Shown here piece after piece: positions 35,803-44,312 of a stretch of 64,000 bases of DNA. The position numbers and the translations under genes were made by a program. Every line of letters starts with the position of its first letter. Within the stretch, counting starts at the first letter, position 1. Location of the stretch: positions 517,471-581,470 of the forward strand of contig NZ_LIWB01000003.1 of assembly GCF_001905725.1 (NCBI RefSeq). Direction: 5' to 3'. Below the pieces are notes generated by a model. It was not told where the DNA came from. It ran no database searches and saw only the letters and a list, made by a program, of their open reading frames with translations. Source of the stretch: Streptomyces sp. CB02400. GTDB taxonomy: Bacteria > Actinomycetota > Actinomycetes > Streptomycetales > Streptomycetaceae.

Positions 35803-37230
35803 TCAGCCGGTCGCCTCGCCCAGGTGGTGGACGCGGACCATGTTGGTGGTACCGGGGACGCCGGGGGGCGAGCCGGCCGTGATGATCACGATGTCGCCCT
35901 CGCTGAAGCGGTTCAGCTTGAGCAGCTCCTGCTCCACCAGCTCGACCATCTCGTCGGTGCTGTTCACGAACGGCGCGACGTACGGCTCCACGCCCCAGCT
36001 CAGCGCGAGCTGGTTGCGGGTGGACTCGTCCGTGGTGAACGCCAGGATCGGCTGGGCGGCGCGGTAGCGGCACAGCCGCCGGGCCGTGTCACCGGACTGG
36101 GTGAAGGCCACCAGGCCCTTGCCGCCGAGGAAGTCGGCGATCTCGCAGGCGGCGCGGGCCACCGAGCCGCCCTGGGTGCGCGGCTTCTTGCCCGGCACCA
36201 GCGGCTGCAGGCCCTTGGAGAGCAGCTCCTGCTCGGCCGCCTGGACGATCTTCGACATCGTCCGCACGGTCTCGATCGGGTACGCGCCCACGCTCGACTC
36301 GGCCGACAGCATGACCGCGTCGGCGCCGTCCAGGATCGCGTTGGCCACGTCGGAGGCCTCGGCGCGGGTCGGCCGGGAGTTGGTGATCATCGACTCCATC
36401 ATCTGGGTCGCCACGATCACCGGCTTGGCGTTGCGCCGGCAGAGCTCGATCAGGCGCTTCTGCACCATGGGGACCTTCTCGAGCGGGTACTCGACGGCCA
36501 GGTCGCCGCGCGCGACCATGACGGCGTCGAAGGCCGCCACGACGGACTCCATGTTCTCCACCGCCTGCGGCTTCTCCACCTTGGCGATGACGGGGACCCG
36601 GCGGCCCTCCTCGTCCATCACGCGGTGGACGTCGGCGACGTCCTTGGCGTCCCGGACGAAGGACAGCGCGACCAGGTCGCAGCCCATCCGCAGGGCGAAC
36701 CGCAGGTCCTCGATGTCCTTCTCGGACAGCGCGGGCACGTTCACCGCCGCGCCGGGCAGGTTGATGCCCTTGTGGTCGGAGATGACACCGCCCTCGATGA
36801 CGATCGACTTCACGCGGGAGCCGTCGACCTCGGTGACCTTCAGCTCGACGTTGCCGTCGTTGATCAGGATCTGGTCGCCCTTGGCCACGTCACCGGGCAG
36901 GCCCTTGTAGGTCGTTCCGCAGATCGTCTTGTCGCCCGGGACGTCCTCGGTGGTGATGGTGAACTCGTCACCGCGCACCAGCTCGACGGGACCCTCGGCG
37001 AAGGTCTCCAGGCGGATCTTCGGGCCCTGGAGGTCGGCGAGGACACCGATGGCCCTGCCCGTCTCCTTGGCGGCGGCACGGACCCGGTCGTACCGGCCCT
37101 GGTGCTCGGCGTGCGAGCCGTGGCTGAAGTTGAAGCGGGCCACGTTCATGCCGGCTTCGATCAGAGCGACGAGCTGCTCGTGGGAGTCGACCGCGGGGCC
37201 GAGAGTACAGACGATTTTCGAACGGCGCAT
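35803..37230 (-). CDS. pyk: Pyruvate kinase
   Basis: A 475-residue glycolytic enzyme that converts PEP and ADP to pyruvate and ATP. The start RRSKIVCTLGPAVDS, the phosphate/metal segment NVARFNFSHGSH, MVARGDLAVE and VIVATQMMESMI are hallmarks. It is followed by the C-terminal domain. Clustered with ackA-pta (same strand, upstream) and pfkA. A TAGGAT -10-like box lies six bases before the ATG, so the message may be leaderless. Confidence 0.96.
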   Translation of the reverse strand: MRRSKIVCTLGPAVDSHEQLVALIEAGMNVARFNFSHGSHAEHQGRYDRVRAAAKETGRAIGVLADLQGPKIRLETFAEGPVELVRGDEFTITTEDVPGDKTICGTTYKGLPGDVAKGDQILINDGNVELKVTEVDGSRVKSIVIEGGVISDHKGINLPGAAVNVPALSEKDIEDLRFALRMGCDLVALSFVRDAKDVADVHRVMDEEGRRVPVIAKVEKPQAVENMESVVAAFDAVMVARGDLAVEYPLEKVPMVQKRLIELCRRNAKPVIVATQMMESMITNSRPTRAEASDVANAILDGADAVMLSAESSVGAYPIETVRTMSKIVQAAEQELLSKGLQPLVPGKKPRTQGGSVARAACEIADFLGGKGLVAFTQSGDTARRLCRYRAAQPILAFTTDESTRNQLALSWGVEPYVAPFVNSTDEMVELVEQELLKLNRFSEGDIVIITAGSPPGVPGTTNMVRVHHLGEATG

Positions 37231-37236
37231 GGGGCG

Positions 37237-37280
37237 ATCCTATCGGTTTGTTTCGCAGCGGAATATTCCGTCTGACGGAA
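37237..37280 (-). promoter_or_regulatory. Putative leaderless pyk promoter with inverted repeat
   Basis: On the minus strand, TAGGAT (37237-37242) lies six bases before the pyk ATG, so transcription would begin at or near the start codon. Upstream is TTCCGTC-a-GACGGAA (37266-37280), a seven-base inverted repeat that could bind a regulator. No clear -35 box is seen. Confidence 0.45.
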
Positions 37281-37303
37281 AGTACAAATGAGGAAGTCCC
37301 TGC

Positions 37304-38515
37304 TCAGTTGTTCTTTCCGACCAGTGCGTATGTCTGCTGAGCGATCTCCATTTCCTCGTCCGTCGGTACCACCGCGACCGCGACCCGCGCGCCCTCGGGC
37401 GAGATCAGCCGCGGCCCGCCACCGCGTACGGCGTTGCGCCCGCCGTCCACCGCCAGGCCCAGCCCCTCCAGGCCCGCCACGGCCGCCTCCCGCACCGGGG
37501 CGGCGTTCTCGCCGACCCCGGCGGTGAAGGCCACCGCGTCCACCCGCCCGAGAACGGCGTAATAGGCGCCGATGTACTTCTTCAGACGGTGAATGTAGAT
37601 GTCGAACGCCAGCTCCGCCTGTTCGTCGCCCTCGTCGATCCGGCGCCGGATCTCCCTCATGTCGTTGTCACCGCACAGTCCGACCAGACCGCTCTTCTTG
37701 TTGAGGAGAGTGTCGATCTCGTCGGCGGACATTCCGCCAACACGCATCAAATGGAAGATGACGGCCGGGTCCATGTCTCCGGACCGCGTACCCATCACGA
37801 GCCCCTCCAAGGGCGTCAGCCCCATGGAGGTGTCCACGCAACGACCGCCCCGTACGGCCGAGGCGGACGCCCCGTTGCCCAGGTGCAGCACGATGACGTT
37901 CACCTCCTCGGGCGCCTTGCCCAGCAGCTCGGCCGTCGCCCGGGAGACGTACGCGTGCGAGGTGCCGTGGAAGCCGTAGCGGCGGACGCGGTGCGCGTCG
38001 GCGGTCTCGACGTCGATCGCGTAGCGGGCCGCCGACTCCGGCATCGTGGTGTGGAAGGCGGTGTCGAAGACGGCGACCTGCGGCAGGTCCGGGCGCAGCG
38101 CCATGGCGGTGCGGATGCCGGTCAGGTTGGCCGGGTTGTGCAGCGGCGCCACCGGGATCAGCCGCTCGATCTCGGCCAGCACCCGGTCGTCGATCACCGT
38201 CGGCTCGGTGAAGCGCTTCCCGCCGTGCACCACCCGGTGGCCGATCGCGGCCAGCTCGGGGGAGTCGAGGCCGAGACCGTCGGCGGCCAGCTCCTCGGCC
38301 ATCGTCTTCAGGGCGGCGTCGTGGTCGGCGACCTGCCCGGTCCGCTCCCGGGTCCCGCCGCCCGCCGCGAGCGGGGTGTGCCGGACGAGGGAGGTCCGCT
38401 CACCGATCCGCTCGACCAGACCGGAGGCCAGCCGGCTGCTGTCGCGCATGTCCAGCAGCTGGTACTTCACCGACGAGGAGCCGGAGTTGAGGACGAGGAC
38501 GCGCGTGGAACTCAC
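37304..38515 (-). CDS. ackA: Acetate kinase
   Basis: A 403-residue enzyme that converts acetyl phosphate and ADP to acetate and ATP. VLVLNSGSSSVKYQLL is the phosphate-binding start. VAVFDTAFHTTMPE, GFHGTSHAYVS and HLGNGASASAV follow in family order. The GTG start overlaps the pta stop by four bases, so pta-ackA is a coupled operon. It makes and uses acetyl phosphate, a donor for some response regulators. Confidence 0.96.
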   Translation of the reverse strand: MSSTRVLVLNSGSSSVKYQLLDMRDSSRLASGLVERIGERTSLVRHTPLAAGGGTRERTGQVADHDAALKTMAEELAADGLGLDSPELAAIGHRVVHGGKRFTEPTVIDDRVLAEIERLIPVAPLHNPANLTGIRTAMALRPDLPQVAVFDTAFHTTMPESAARYAIDVETADAHRVRRYGFHGTSHAYVSRATAELLGKAPEEVNVIVLHLGNGASASAVRGGRCVDTSMGLTPLEGLVMGTRSGDMDPAVIFHLMRVGGMSADEIDTLLNKKSGLVGLCGDNDMREIRRRIDEGDEQAELAFDIYIHRLKKYIGAYYAVLGRVDAVAFTAGVGENAAPVREAAVAGLEGLGLAVDGGRNAVRGGGPRLISPEGARVAVAVVPTDEEMEIAQQTYALVGKNN

Positions 38516-40611
38516 TGGGCCGCCTTCTCGGTCGGGGACTGGGCCGGGGACTGGGCCTGGATCGCCGTGATGGCGACGGTGTTGACGATGTCCTGGACGA
38601 GGGCGCCCCGGGACAGGTCGTTGACCGGCTTGCGCAGACCCTGGAGCACCGGGCCGACGGCGATGGCGCCGGCCGAGCGCTGCACGGCCTTGTAGGTGTT
38701 GTTGCCGGTGTTCAGGTCGGGGAAGATCAGCACGGTCGCCTGCCCGGCCACCTCCGAGCCCGGCAGCTTGGTCGCCGCGACCGACGGTTCCACGGCCGCG
38801 TCGTACTGGATCGGACCCTCGATCCGCAGATCGGGCCGGCGCGAGCGCACCAGCTCGGTGGCGGCGCGCACCTTGTCGACGTCGGCGCCCGTACCGGACG
38901 TACCGGTCGAGTACGACAGCATCGCGATCCGCGGCTCCACCCCGAACCGCGCCGCCGTGACCGCCGACTGCACGGCGATGTCGGCGAGCTGCTCGGCGTC
39001 CGGGTCCGGGTTGACCGCGCAGTCGCCGTAGACCAGCACCTTGTCGGCCAGGCACATGAAGAAGACGGAGGAGACGATGCCCGCGTCCGGCTTGGTCTTG
39101 ATGATCTCGAAGGCGGGCCGGATGGTCGCGGCCGTGGAGTGCACCGAGCCCGACACCATGCCGTCGGCGAGCCCCTCCTGCACCATCAGCGTGCCGAAGT
39201 AGTTCACGTCGGAGACGACGTCGTAGGCCAGCTCCACGGTGACGCCCCGGTGGGCGCGCAGGGCCGCGTACTGCTCGGCGAAGGAGTCCCGCAGCTCGGA
39301 GGTGGCCGGGTCGATCAGCCGGCTGTCACCGAGGTCGACGCCCAGGTCGGCGGCCTTCTTGCGGATCTGGTCGACGTCCCCGAGCAGGGTCAGCTCGCAC
39401 ACGCCCCGGCGCAGCAGCACCTCGGCCGCGTGCAGCACCCGCTCCTCGGTGCCCTCGGGGAGCACGACCCGGCGCAGGTCGGAGCGGGCCTGCTCCAGCA
39501 GCTTGTGCTCGAACATCATCGGGGTGACGCGGTCGCTGCTGGGTGCGGAGACTCGCTTGGTGAGGTCCGCGGTGTCGGCGTACCGCTCGAACAGGCCGAG
39601 CGCCCGCTCCGCCTTGCGCGGGGTGGCCGCGTTCAGCTTGCCCTCCAGGGAGAAGAGCTGCTCGGCGGTGGGGAAGCTGGTGCTCGGCACCGACAGCACC
39701 GGCGTGCCGGGGGCGAGCCGGTCGGCGAGGGTGAGGATGTGCTCGGCCGGGACCTCGTCCAGGGTGAGCAGCACCCCGGCTATCGGCGGGGTGCCGGCGC
39801 TGTGCGCGGCCAGCGCGCCGACGACCAGGTCGGCACGGTCACCCGGCGTCACGACCAGGCAGCCCGGCGTCAGGGCGGCGAGGAAGTTCGGCAGCATGGC
39901 ACCGCCGAACACGAAGTCCAGGGCGTCGCGGGCCAGCCCGGAGTCGTCGCCGAGCACCACCTTCGCGCCGAGGGTGTGCGCGATCTGGGAGACGGTCGGG
40001 GCGGACAGCGCCGGCTCGTCCGGCAGCACGTAGCAGGGCACCGGCAGCCGGCTGGCGAGCCGCTCGGCGAGCTCGTCCCGGTCCTCGCGGGCGACCCGGT
40101 TGACCACCATGGCGAGCACGTCGCAGCCCAGCGTGTCGTAGGCGCGGTAGGCGTTGGTGGTCTCGGCGCGCACCGACTCGGCGGTCTGCTTGCGGCCGCC
40201 GACGACCGGGATCACGGAGGCGCCGAACTCGTTGGCGAGCCGGGCGTTCAGGCTGAGCTCGTCCGGGAACTGGGTGTCGGCGTAGTCGGTGCCGAGGACG
40301 AGGACGACGTCGTAGTCGCGGGCGACCCGGTGGAACCGGTCGACGAGGGTCGACACCAGCTCGTCCGTGCCCTGCTCGGCCTGGAGGGCGGACGCCTCGT
40401 GGTAGTCCAGGCCGTAGACGGTCGACGGGTCCTGGGTGAGCCGGTACCGGGCGCGCAGCAGTTCGAAGAGGCGGTCGGGCCCGTCGTGCACCAGGGGACG
40501 GAAGACACCCACCCGGTCGACCTGCCTGGTCAGGAGCTCCATGACCCCGAGTTCGACGACCTGGCGGCCGTCGCCGCGGTCGATACCGGTCACGTACACG
40601 CTGCGGGTCAC
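38512..40611 (-). CDS. pta: Phosphate acetyltransferase, long form
   Basis: A 699-residue enzyme that exchanges acetyl between CoA and phosphate. The long form has an N-terminal P-loop-like domain (SVYVTGIDRGDGRQVVELG), a DRTGG middle domain, and the C-terminal catalytic domain from about residue 370. Catalytic hallmarks include DGMVSGSVHSTAATIRPAF and the C-terminal DLNTGNNTYKAVQRSAGA. GTG at 40611 follows GGAGAG. It heads the pta-ackA operon. Confidence 0.95.
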   Translation of the reverse strand: MTRSVYVTGIDRGDGRQVVELGVMELLTRQVDRVGVFRPLVHDGPDRLFELLRARYRLTQDPSTVYGLDYHEASALQAEQGTDELVSTLVDRFHRVARDYDVVLVLGTDYADTQFPDELSLNARLANEFGASVIPVVGGRKQTAESVRAETTNAYRAYDTLGCDVLAMVVNRVAREDRDELAERLASRLPVPCYVLPDEPALSAPTVSQIAHTLGAKVVLGDDSGLARDALDFVFGGAMLPNFLAALTPGCLVVTPGDRADLVVGALAAHSAGTPPIAGVLLTLDEVPAEHILTLADRLAPGTPVLSVPSTSFPTAEQLFSLEGKLNAATPRKAERALGLFERYADTADLTKRVSAPSSDRVTPMMFEHKLLEQARSDLRRVVLPEGTEERVLHAAEVLLRRGVCELTLLGDVDQIRKKAADLGVDLGDSRLIDPATSELRDSFAEQYAALRAHRGVTVELAYDVVSDVNYFGTLMVQEGLADGMVSGSVHSTAATIRPAFEIIKTKPDAGIVSSVFFMCLADKVLVYGDCAVNPDPDAEQLADIAVQSAVTAARFGVEPRIAMLSYSTGTSGTGADVDKVRAATELVRSRRPDLRIEGPIQYDAAVEPSVAATKLPGSEVAGQATVLIFPDLNTGNNTYKAVQRSAGAIAVGPVLQGLRKPVNDLSRGALVQDIVNTVAITAIQAQSPAQSPTEKAAQ

Positions 40612-40703
40612 GCGCGCTCTCCGTTTCGTCGAGGGCCGCAAGGGTCTTCGGCAAGGTTTTCGGCGGGCCACAAAAATCGCCCACCCAGGTGAGCGGACCC
40701 CTC

Positions 40704-40732
40704 TTGACAATACCTCCGGCACTGGCTAGGGC
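40704..40732 (+). promoter_or_regulatory. Putative pfkA promoter
   Basis: TTGACA (40704-40709) and TAGGGC (40727-40732) are separated by 17 bases, a housekeeping-sigma spacing. The start codon is about 90 bases downstream. Confidence 0.5.
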
Positions 40733-40824
40733 GCCCGCCCGTACGGCGTCGGCGGCGCCCGGGGGGACGTGAAACAATCGGGACTGACTCACCGGTATCG
40801 ACAGCGACCAGGAGACTCGGCACG

Positions 40825-41850
40825 ATGCGCATAGGAGTACTCACCGCAGGCGGCGACTGCCCTGGACTGAACGCAGTGATCCGGTCGGTCGTGCACCGGG
40901 CGGTCGACAACTACGGCGACGAGGTCATCGGCTTCGAGGACGGCTACTCCGGCCTGCTCGACGGCCGCTACCGCACGCTCGACCTCGACGCGGTCAGCGG
41001 CATCCTGGCCCGCGGCGGCACCATACTGGGCTCGTCCCGGCTGGAGCGGGACCGGCTCCGCGAGGCCTGCGAGAACGCCTCCGACATGATCCGCGACTTC
41101 GGCATCGACGCGCTGATCCCGATCGGCGGCGAGGGCACGCTCACCGCGGCGCACATGCTGTCGGACGCGGGCCTGCCGGTGGTCGGCGTCCCGAAGACGA
41201 TCGACAACGACATCTCCTCCACCGACCGCACCTTCGGCTTCGACACGGCGGTCGGTGTGGCGACGGAGGCGATGGACCGCCTCAAGACCACCGCCGAGTC
41301 CCACCAGCGCGTGATGGTCGTCGAGGTCATGGGCCGGCACGCGGGCTGGATCGCCCTGGAGTCCGGCATGGCCGCCGGCGCCCACGGCATCTGCCTGCCC
41401 GAGCGCCCCTTCGACCCGGCCCAGCTGGTCAAGATGGTGGAGGAACGCTTCGCCCGCGGCAAGAAGTTCGCGGTGATCTGCGTCGCCGAGGGCGCGCACC
41501 CGGCCGACGGCACCATGGACTACGGCAAGGGCGAGATCGACAAGTTCGGCCACGAGCGCTTCCAGGGCATCGGCACGGCCCTGGCGTACGAGCTGGAGCG
41601 CCGACTCGGCAAGGAGGCCAAGCCGGTCATCCTCGGTCACGTCCAGCGCGGCGGCGTGCCCACGGCGTACGACCGCGTCCTCGCCACCCGCTTCGGCTGG
41701 CACGCGGTGGAGGCGGCGCACCGGGGCGAGTTCGGCAAGATGACGTCCCTGCGGGGGACCGACATCGTGATGGTGCCGCTGGCGGAGGCGGTCACCGAAC
41801 TGAAGACGGTCCCGAAGGACCGGATGGACGAGGCGGAGTCGGTCTTCTAG
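40825..41850 (+). CDS. pfkA: 6-phosphofructokinase, ATP-dependent type
   Basis: A 341-residue group III phosphofructokinase. GVLTAGGDCPGLNAVIR binds the nucleotide, and GGEGTLTAA carries Gly, not Asp, at the position that separates ATP from pyrophosphate use. PKTIDNDI contains the catalytic Asp; VEVMGRHAGWIALE follows. The ATG at 40825 follows GGAG. It is divergent from pta. Streptomyces carry several pfkA copies, so this may be one of several paralogs. Confidence 0.95.
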   Translation: MRIGVLTAGGDCPGLNAVIRSVVHRAVDNYGDEVIGFEDGYSGLLDGRYRTLDLDAVSGILARGGTILGSSRLERDRLREACENASDMIRDFGIDALIPIGGEGTLTAAHMLSDAGLPVVGVPKTIDNDISSTDRTFGFDTAVGVATEAMDRLKTTAESHQRVMVVEVMGRHAGWIALESGMAAGAHGICLPERPFDPAQLVKMVEERFARGKKFAVICVAEGAHPADGTMDYGKGEIDKFGHERFQGIGTALAYELERRLGKEAKPVILGHVQRGGVPTAYDRVLATRFGWHAVEAAHRGEFGKMTSLRGTDIVMVPLAEAVTELKTVPKDRMDEAESVF

Positions 41851-41864
41851 GAGCACCGCCCGAG

Positions 41865-41907
41865 GGGTGGCCCCGAGCCGTTGAGCGGTGGAGCGGTGGG
41901 GCCACCC
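41865..41907. terminator. Hairpin terminator after pfkA
   Basis: GGGTGGCCCC and GGGGCCACCC form a ten-base stem around a 23-base loop, 15 bases after the pfkA stop. It marks the left edge of the accessory island. Confidence 0.7.
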
Positions 41908-41917
41908 GTGCGCTCAC

Positions 41918-42137
41918 TCACACCGTGATGACGCCGATCGAGGGCTGCCCTGGCAGGTCCAGAGCGGCGGCACACAGCTTCGGTATGTGTGATCTGTCGG
42001 ACGTCACGAGGACTGTCGTCGGCGGACTTGATCCGGGCTCGCATCCCGTCGTCACCATCGACATGCAGGGACAGGCCCTGGGCGTCCAGCACGAGAGTGC
42101 CTCCAGCTTGCACCCTGGCCTTGAGGCGTTTGCTCAC
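41918..42137 (-). pseudogene. Decayed PIN-domain (VapC-like) toxin
   Basis: A broken toxin gene overlapping its antitoxin by four bases (GTGA). The first codons encode MSKRLKARVQAGGTLVLDAQ, a PIN-domain start with the first catalytic Asp. In another frame further on, the sequence encodes TVLVTSDRSHIPKLC and ends in GQPSIGVITV, the normal PIN C-terminus with the last catalytic Asp. About 60 middle residues are missing and the frame changes, so no active toxin can be made. Reading straight through gives a 96-residue unrelated tail to 41847. Confidence 0.7.
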
Positions 42138-42376
42138 CACTCGGATTCCGCCCGCCTCATCGCCTCGTCGCCGACCGGCCCGACCTCGCGCTCGTCGGCC
42201 TCGACGACCTCGCGCAGCTTGGCCATGGCAAGCCACTGCTCCAGCGCCTCGGAGACGACGGCCGAGAACCCGGACTTCCCGGTCCGGACCTCGATTTCCT
42301 TCATCAATGACTGCGGCAGAGAGACGGACCGCTTACCAGCCCGCTCCGGTGTGGGGGAGGCGCCGTGAGTGCTCAT
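42134..42376 (-). CDS. Antitoxin-like protein (ribbon-helix-helix type)
   Basis: An 80-residue protein with KRSVSLPQSLMKEIEVRTG, a ribbon-helix-helix start, then FSAVVSEALEQWLAMAKL and an acidic C-terminal tail (EADEREVGPVGDEAM) that would neutralise a toxin. It appears intact while its toxin is destroyed, so it is an orphan antitoxin. The AGGAA/TTCCT inverted repeat at 42400-42411 lies 24 bases upstream of its start and may be its own operator. Confidence 0.78.
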   Translation of the reverse strand: MSTHGASPTPERAGKRSVSLPQSLMKEIEVRTGKSGFSAVVSEALEQWLAMAKLREVVEADEREVGPVGDEAMRRAESEW

Positions 42377-42467
42377 ACCCGGAACGTAGCGCCGCTGGTA
42401 GGAAAATTCCTCTTGCGAACTCTTGCAGGTGAGGGGAGCGGTGTGTGGTGAGGTGGAGGGGCGGTGG

Positions 42468-42659
42468 TCAGAGCAGGTGGTCGGCCTTGCCGGACTTGAT
42501 GTCGCGGATGAGGGCCTGAAGGGCTTCGCGGGTGTCGGTGAGGTAGTGGTCCTCCTGTCCGGCGACGGCGATGTAGGCGTTGCCTCGGGGGTCGGTGCCT
42601 ATGCGGAAGCAGTTGGCGCCCTCTCCGCAGAACGGTTCTTCCCAGCTGATGTCGTTCAT
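42468..42659 (-). CDS. DUF397-like small protein
   Basis: A 63-residue protein (MNDISWEEPFCGEGANCFRIG...) with the Trp/Glu start, two Cys and a later YIAVAGQEDHYLTDT segment of DUF397-like proteins. These are nearly always paired with a helix-turn-helix gene, as here: the regulator ends ten bases upstream on the same strand. Some such pairs act as regulator and inhibitor. The family role here is inferred. Confidence 0.8.
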   Translation of the reverse strand: MNDISWEEPFCGEGANCFRIGTDPRGNAYIAVAGQEDHYLTDTREALQALIRDIKSGKADHLL

Positions 42660-42669
42660 GGTGACTCTC

Positions 42670-43521
42670 CTAGAGGTCGTGTGCCAGGGCGTGGATGAAG
42701 TCGCGTGAGGCGGGCGGGGCGAGCGCGAGCGCCTGCGCGGCGTCCAGCTGGGCGCGGTACTTGGCAAGTTGGACTTCGTTGTCGATGAACTCCGGGCCGT
42801 GGGTGCTGTCGAGCTCCACGGTGTCGAGACGGGGGACAGTCGCATCGGCGTAGATGACGGACTGTCCGGCTCCTGGGAAGCCACCCGCCTTGAACGGGAT
42901 GACCCGCAGGGTCACGTTCTCGCGCTCAGACATGCGCAGCAGGTGCTCCAACTGCCGTCGCGCGACCGCAGGACCGCCGAACTCCATGCGGAGGGCGGCC
43001 TCGTGGAGGATCACGTCGAGTGTCGGCGGGCTCGGACGGTCCAGCACCTGGTGCCGGTCGATCCGGTGGGCGACGCGGACGTCGATGTCGTCCGACGGCA
43101 GGCGGGGGATCACGGCCTCGAAGACGGCGCGGGCGTGGTCTTCGGTCTGGAGCAGCCCCGGTAGGTGCATGGTGACGGCGATACGTAGCCGGGTGGCGTG
43201 CCACTCCATCTCGGCGATGTCCAGAAAACTGTCCCGGAGTTGTCCCCGGTACGCCTCCCACCAGCCCTTCTCGCGCCCGGCGGCCATGGCGGCGAGAGCC
43301 TCGACGAGGGCCTGGTCCGTGCAGCCGTAGTTTCCCGCGAGGGTGCGTACGCGTTCCGCGCTGATGCCGGAACGTCCGGACTCCATGTTGGGCACATTCG
43401 TGCGCGGGACGTTCAGCAGGGCGGCGGCGTGCTCCGTGGTCATCCCGGCCGCGACGCGCAACTTGCGCAACTCGGCACCGAGTCGTCGCTGACGCTCCGT
43501 CGGAGCGCTCCTCGGCGGCAT
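42670..43521 (-). CDS. Scr1-type helix-turn-helix regulator (DUF5753)
   Basis: A 283-residue protein. The N-terminal HTH (ELRKLRVAAGMTTEHAAALL, then NVPNMESGRSGIS) is followed by the long DUF5753 domain (WWEAYRGQLRDSFLDIAEME, LQTEDHARAVF, LRVIPFKAGGFPG). This is the common Streptomyces layout of XRE-like regulators paired with DUF397 proteins. It is divergent from an ATPase-like gene; the AGTAC-GT-GTACT palindrome at 43604-43615 is a likely operator. Confidence 0.92.
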   Translation of the reverse strand: MPPRSAPTERQRRLGAELRKLRVAAGMTTEHAAALLNVPRTNVPNMESGRSGISAERVRTLAGNYGCTDQALVEALAAMAAGREKGWWEAYRGQLRDSFLDIAEMEWHATRLRIAVTMHLPGLLQTEDHARAVFEAVIPRLPSDDIDVRVAHRIDRHQVLDRPSPPTLDVILHEAALRMEFGGPAVARRQLEHLLRMSERENVTLRVIPFKAGGFPGAGQSVIYADATVPRLDTVELDSTHGPEFIDNEVQLAKYRAQLDAAQALALAPPASRDFIHALAHDL

Positions 43522-43603
43522 TCGTCCTCCCGTTCAGCGGTGTGACGGGGACAGTCTGCCGCCGGTGTGACGGGCCGGTCCACCGGGGACTTCGGTGAAG
43601 AGT

Positions 43604-43615
43604 AGTACGTGTACT
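43604..43615. promoter_or_regulatory. Palindrome AGTAC-GT-GTACT
   Basis: Perfect five-base arms in the 276-base divergent region between the HTH regulator and the ATPase-like gene. Candidate operator of the HTH regulator by position. Confidence 0.45.
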
Positions 43616-43797
43616 CCGCTATTGCTCTACAGTCGGTGATGAGCCGCTTACGGTCCGACGCCGTTGGAAGTGCATCGCGCGAGCCTGCCCACATGCTCCT
43701 TCCCTGGGAGGGGCGGGCCCGCGCCAGGGAAACAGGCCACCACTGGTCGGGGCGTCGGCGCGTCATCGAATGTCCGCAGTCAATAAGGGAGTTGCCC

Positions 43798-44304
43798 ATG
43801 CCCGCGTCCGCAGTCGGGGCCGTCTTCGCCTGTCCCGTGTTCGCCGAGAGGGCGGACTTCGTGCCGTCCTCGCCCGACATGCTCACCTACAGCCTCACGC
43901 TGCCCGCCAAGCCGACCAGCTCGCGGATCGCACGGGTCGCGACACGGGCCGTGCTCCAGGGGCACGGGCTGGAGGTCATGGCGGACGCGGTGGTGCAGGT
44001 GGTGGGAGAACTCATTGCTTGCGCTTGCCGGTTCACGCCCGGAGGTGAGATGTACGTGTCGCTGCGGTACCGGGAGGGAGCGCTGCGGGTGGTGCTCTAC
44101 GACGGGCACCGTCGGCACGAGCACCCCCGGCTGGTCGCGGCCTGCGATGCGCGGAGGCGGGCGGCGCTGCGGGTGCTGGGGTGCGTGGTGCGGGAGTGCG
44201 ACGGGGAGTGGGGGTTCGGGGAGGCGCGGGAGCCCGGGGGCGGGACGCGGATGTGGGCGGTGGTGCCTTGGCGGGGGCTCGGAGGTATGCGGGGGGTGGG
44301 GTGA
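43798..44304 (+). CDS. ATP-binding (HATPase-like) anti-sigma-type protein
   Basis: A 168-residue protein resembling the GHKL kinase-like proteins that accompany HTH/DUF397 pairs in Streptomyces. A short N-terminus is followed by SRIARVATRAVLQGHGLE and ADAVVQVVGELIACACRF, matching the N-box helix, but with Glu-Leu-Ile-Ala where an Asn is usual. The G boxes are weak (GEAREPGGGTRMWAVVPW). The ATG at 43798 follows GGGAG; the longer frame upstream has no ribosome site. It ends 8 bases from the convergent NB-ARC gene. Confidence 0.75.
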   Translation: MPASAVGAVFACPVFAERADFVPSSPDMLTYSLTLPAKPTSSRIARVATRAVLQGHGLEVMADAVVQVVGELIACACRFTPGGEMYVSLRYREGALRVVLYDGHRRHEHPRLVAACDARRRAALRVLGCVVRECDGEWGFGEAREPGGGTRMWAVVPWRGLGGMRGVG

Positions 44305-44312
44305 GGCGGGAG

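Noticed and set aside
40825..41850. Pyrophosphate-dependent phosphofructokinase
   Set aside because: The GGEGT motif has Gly at the position where pyrophosphate-type enzymes carry Asp.
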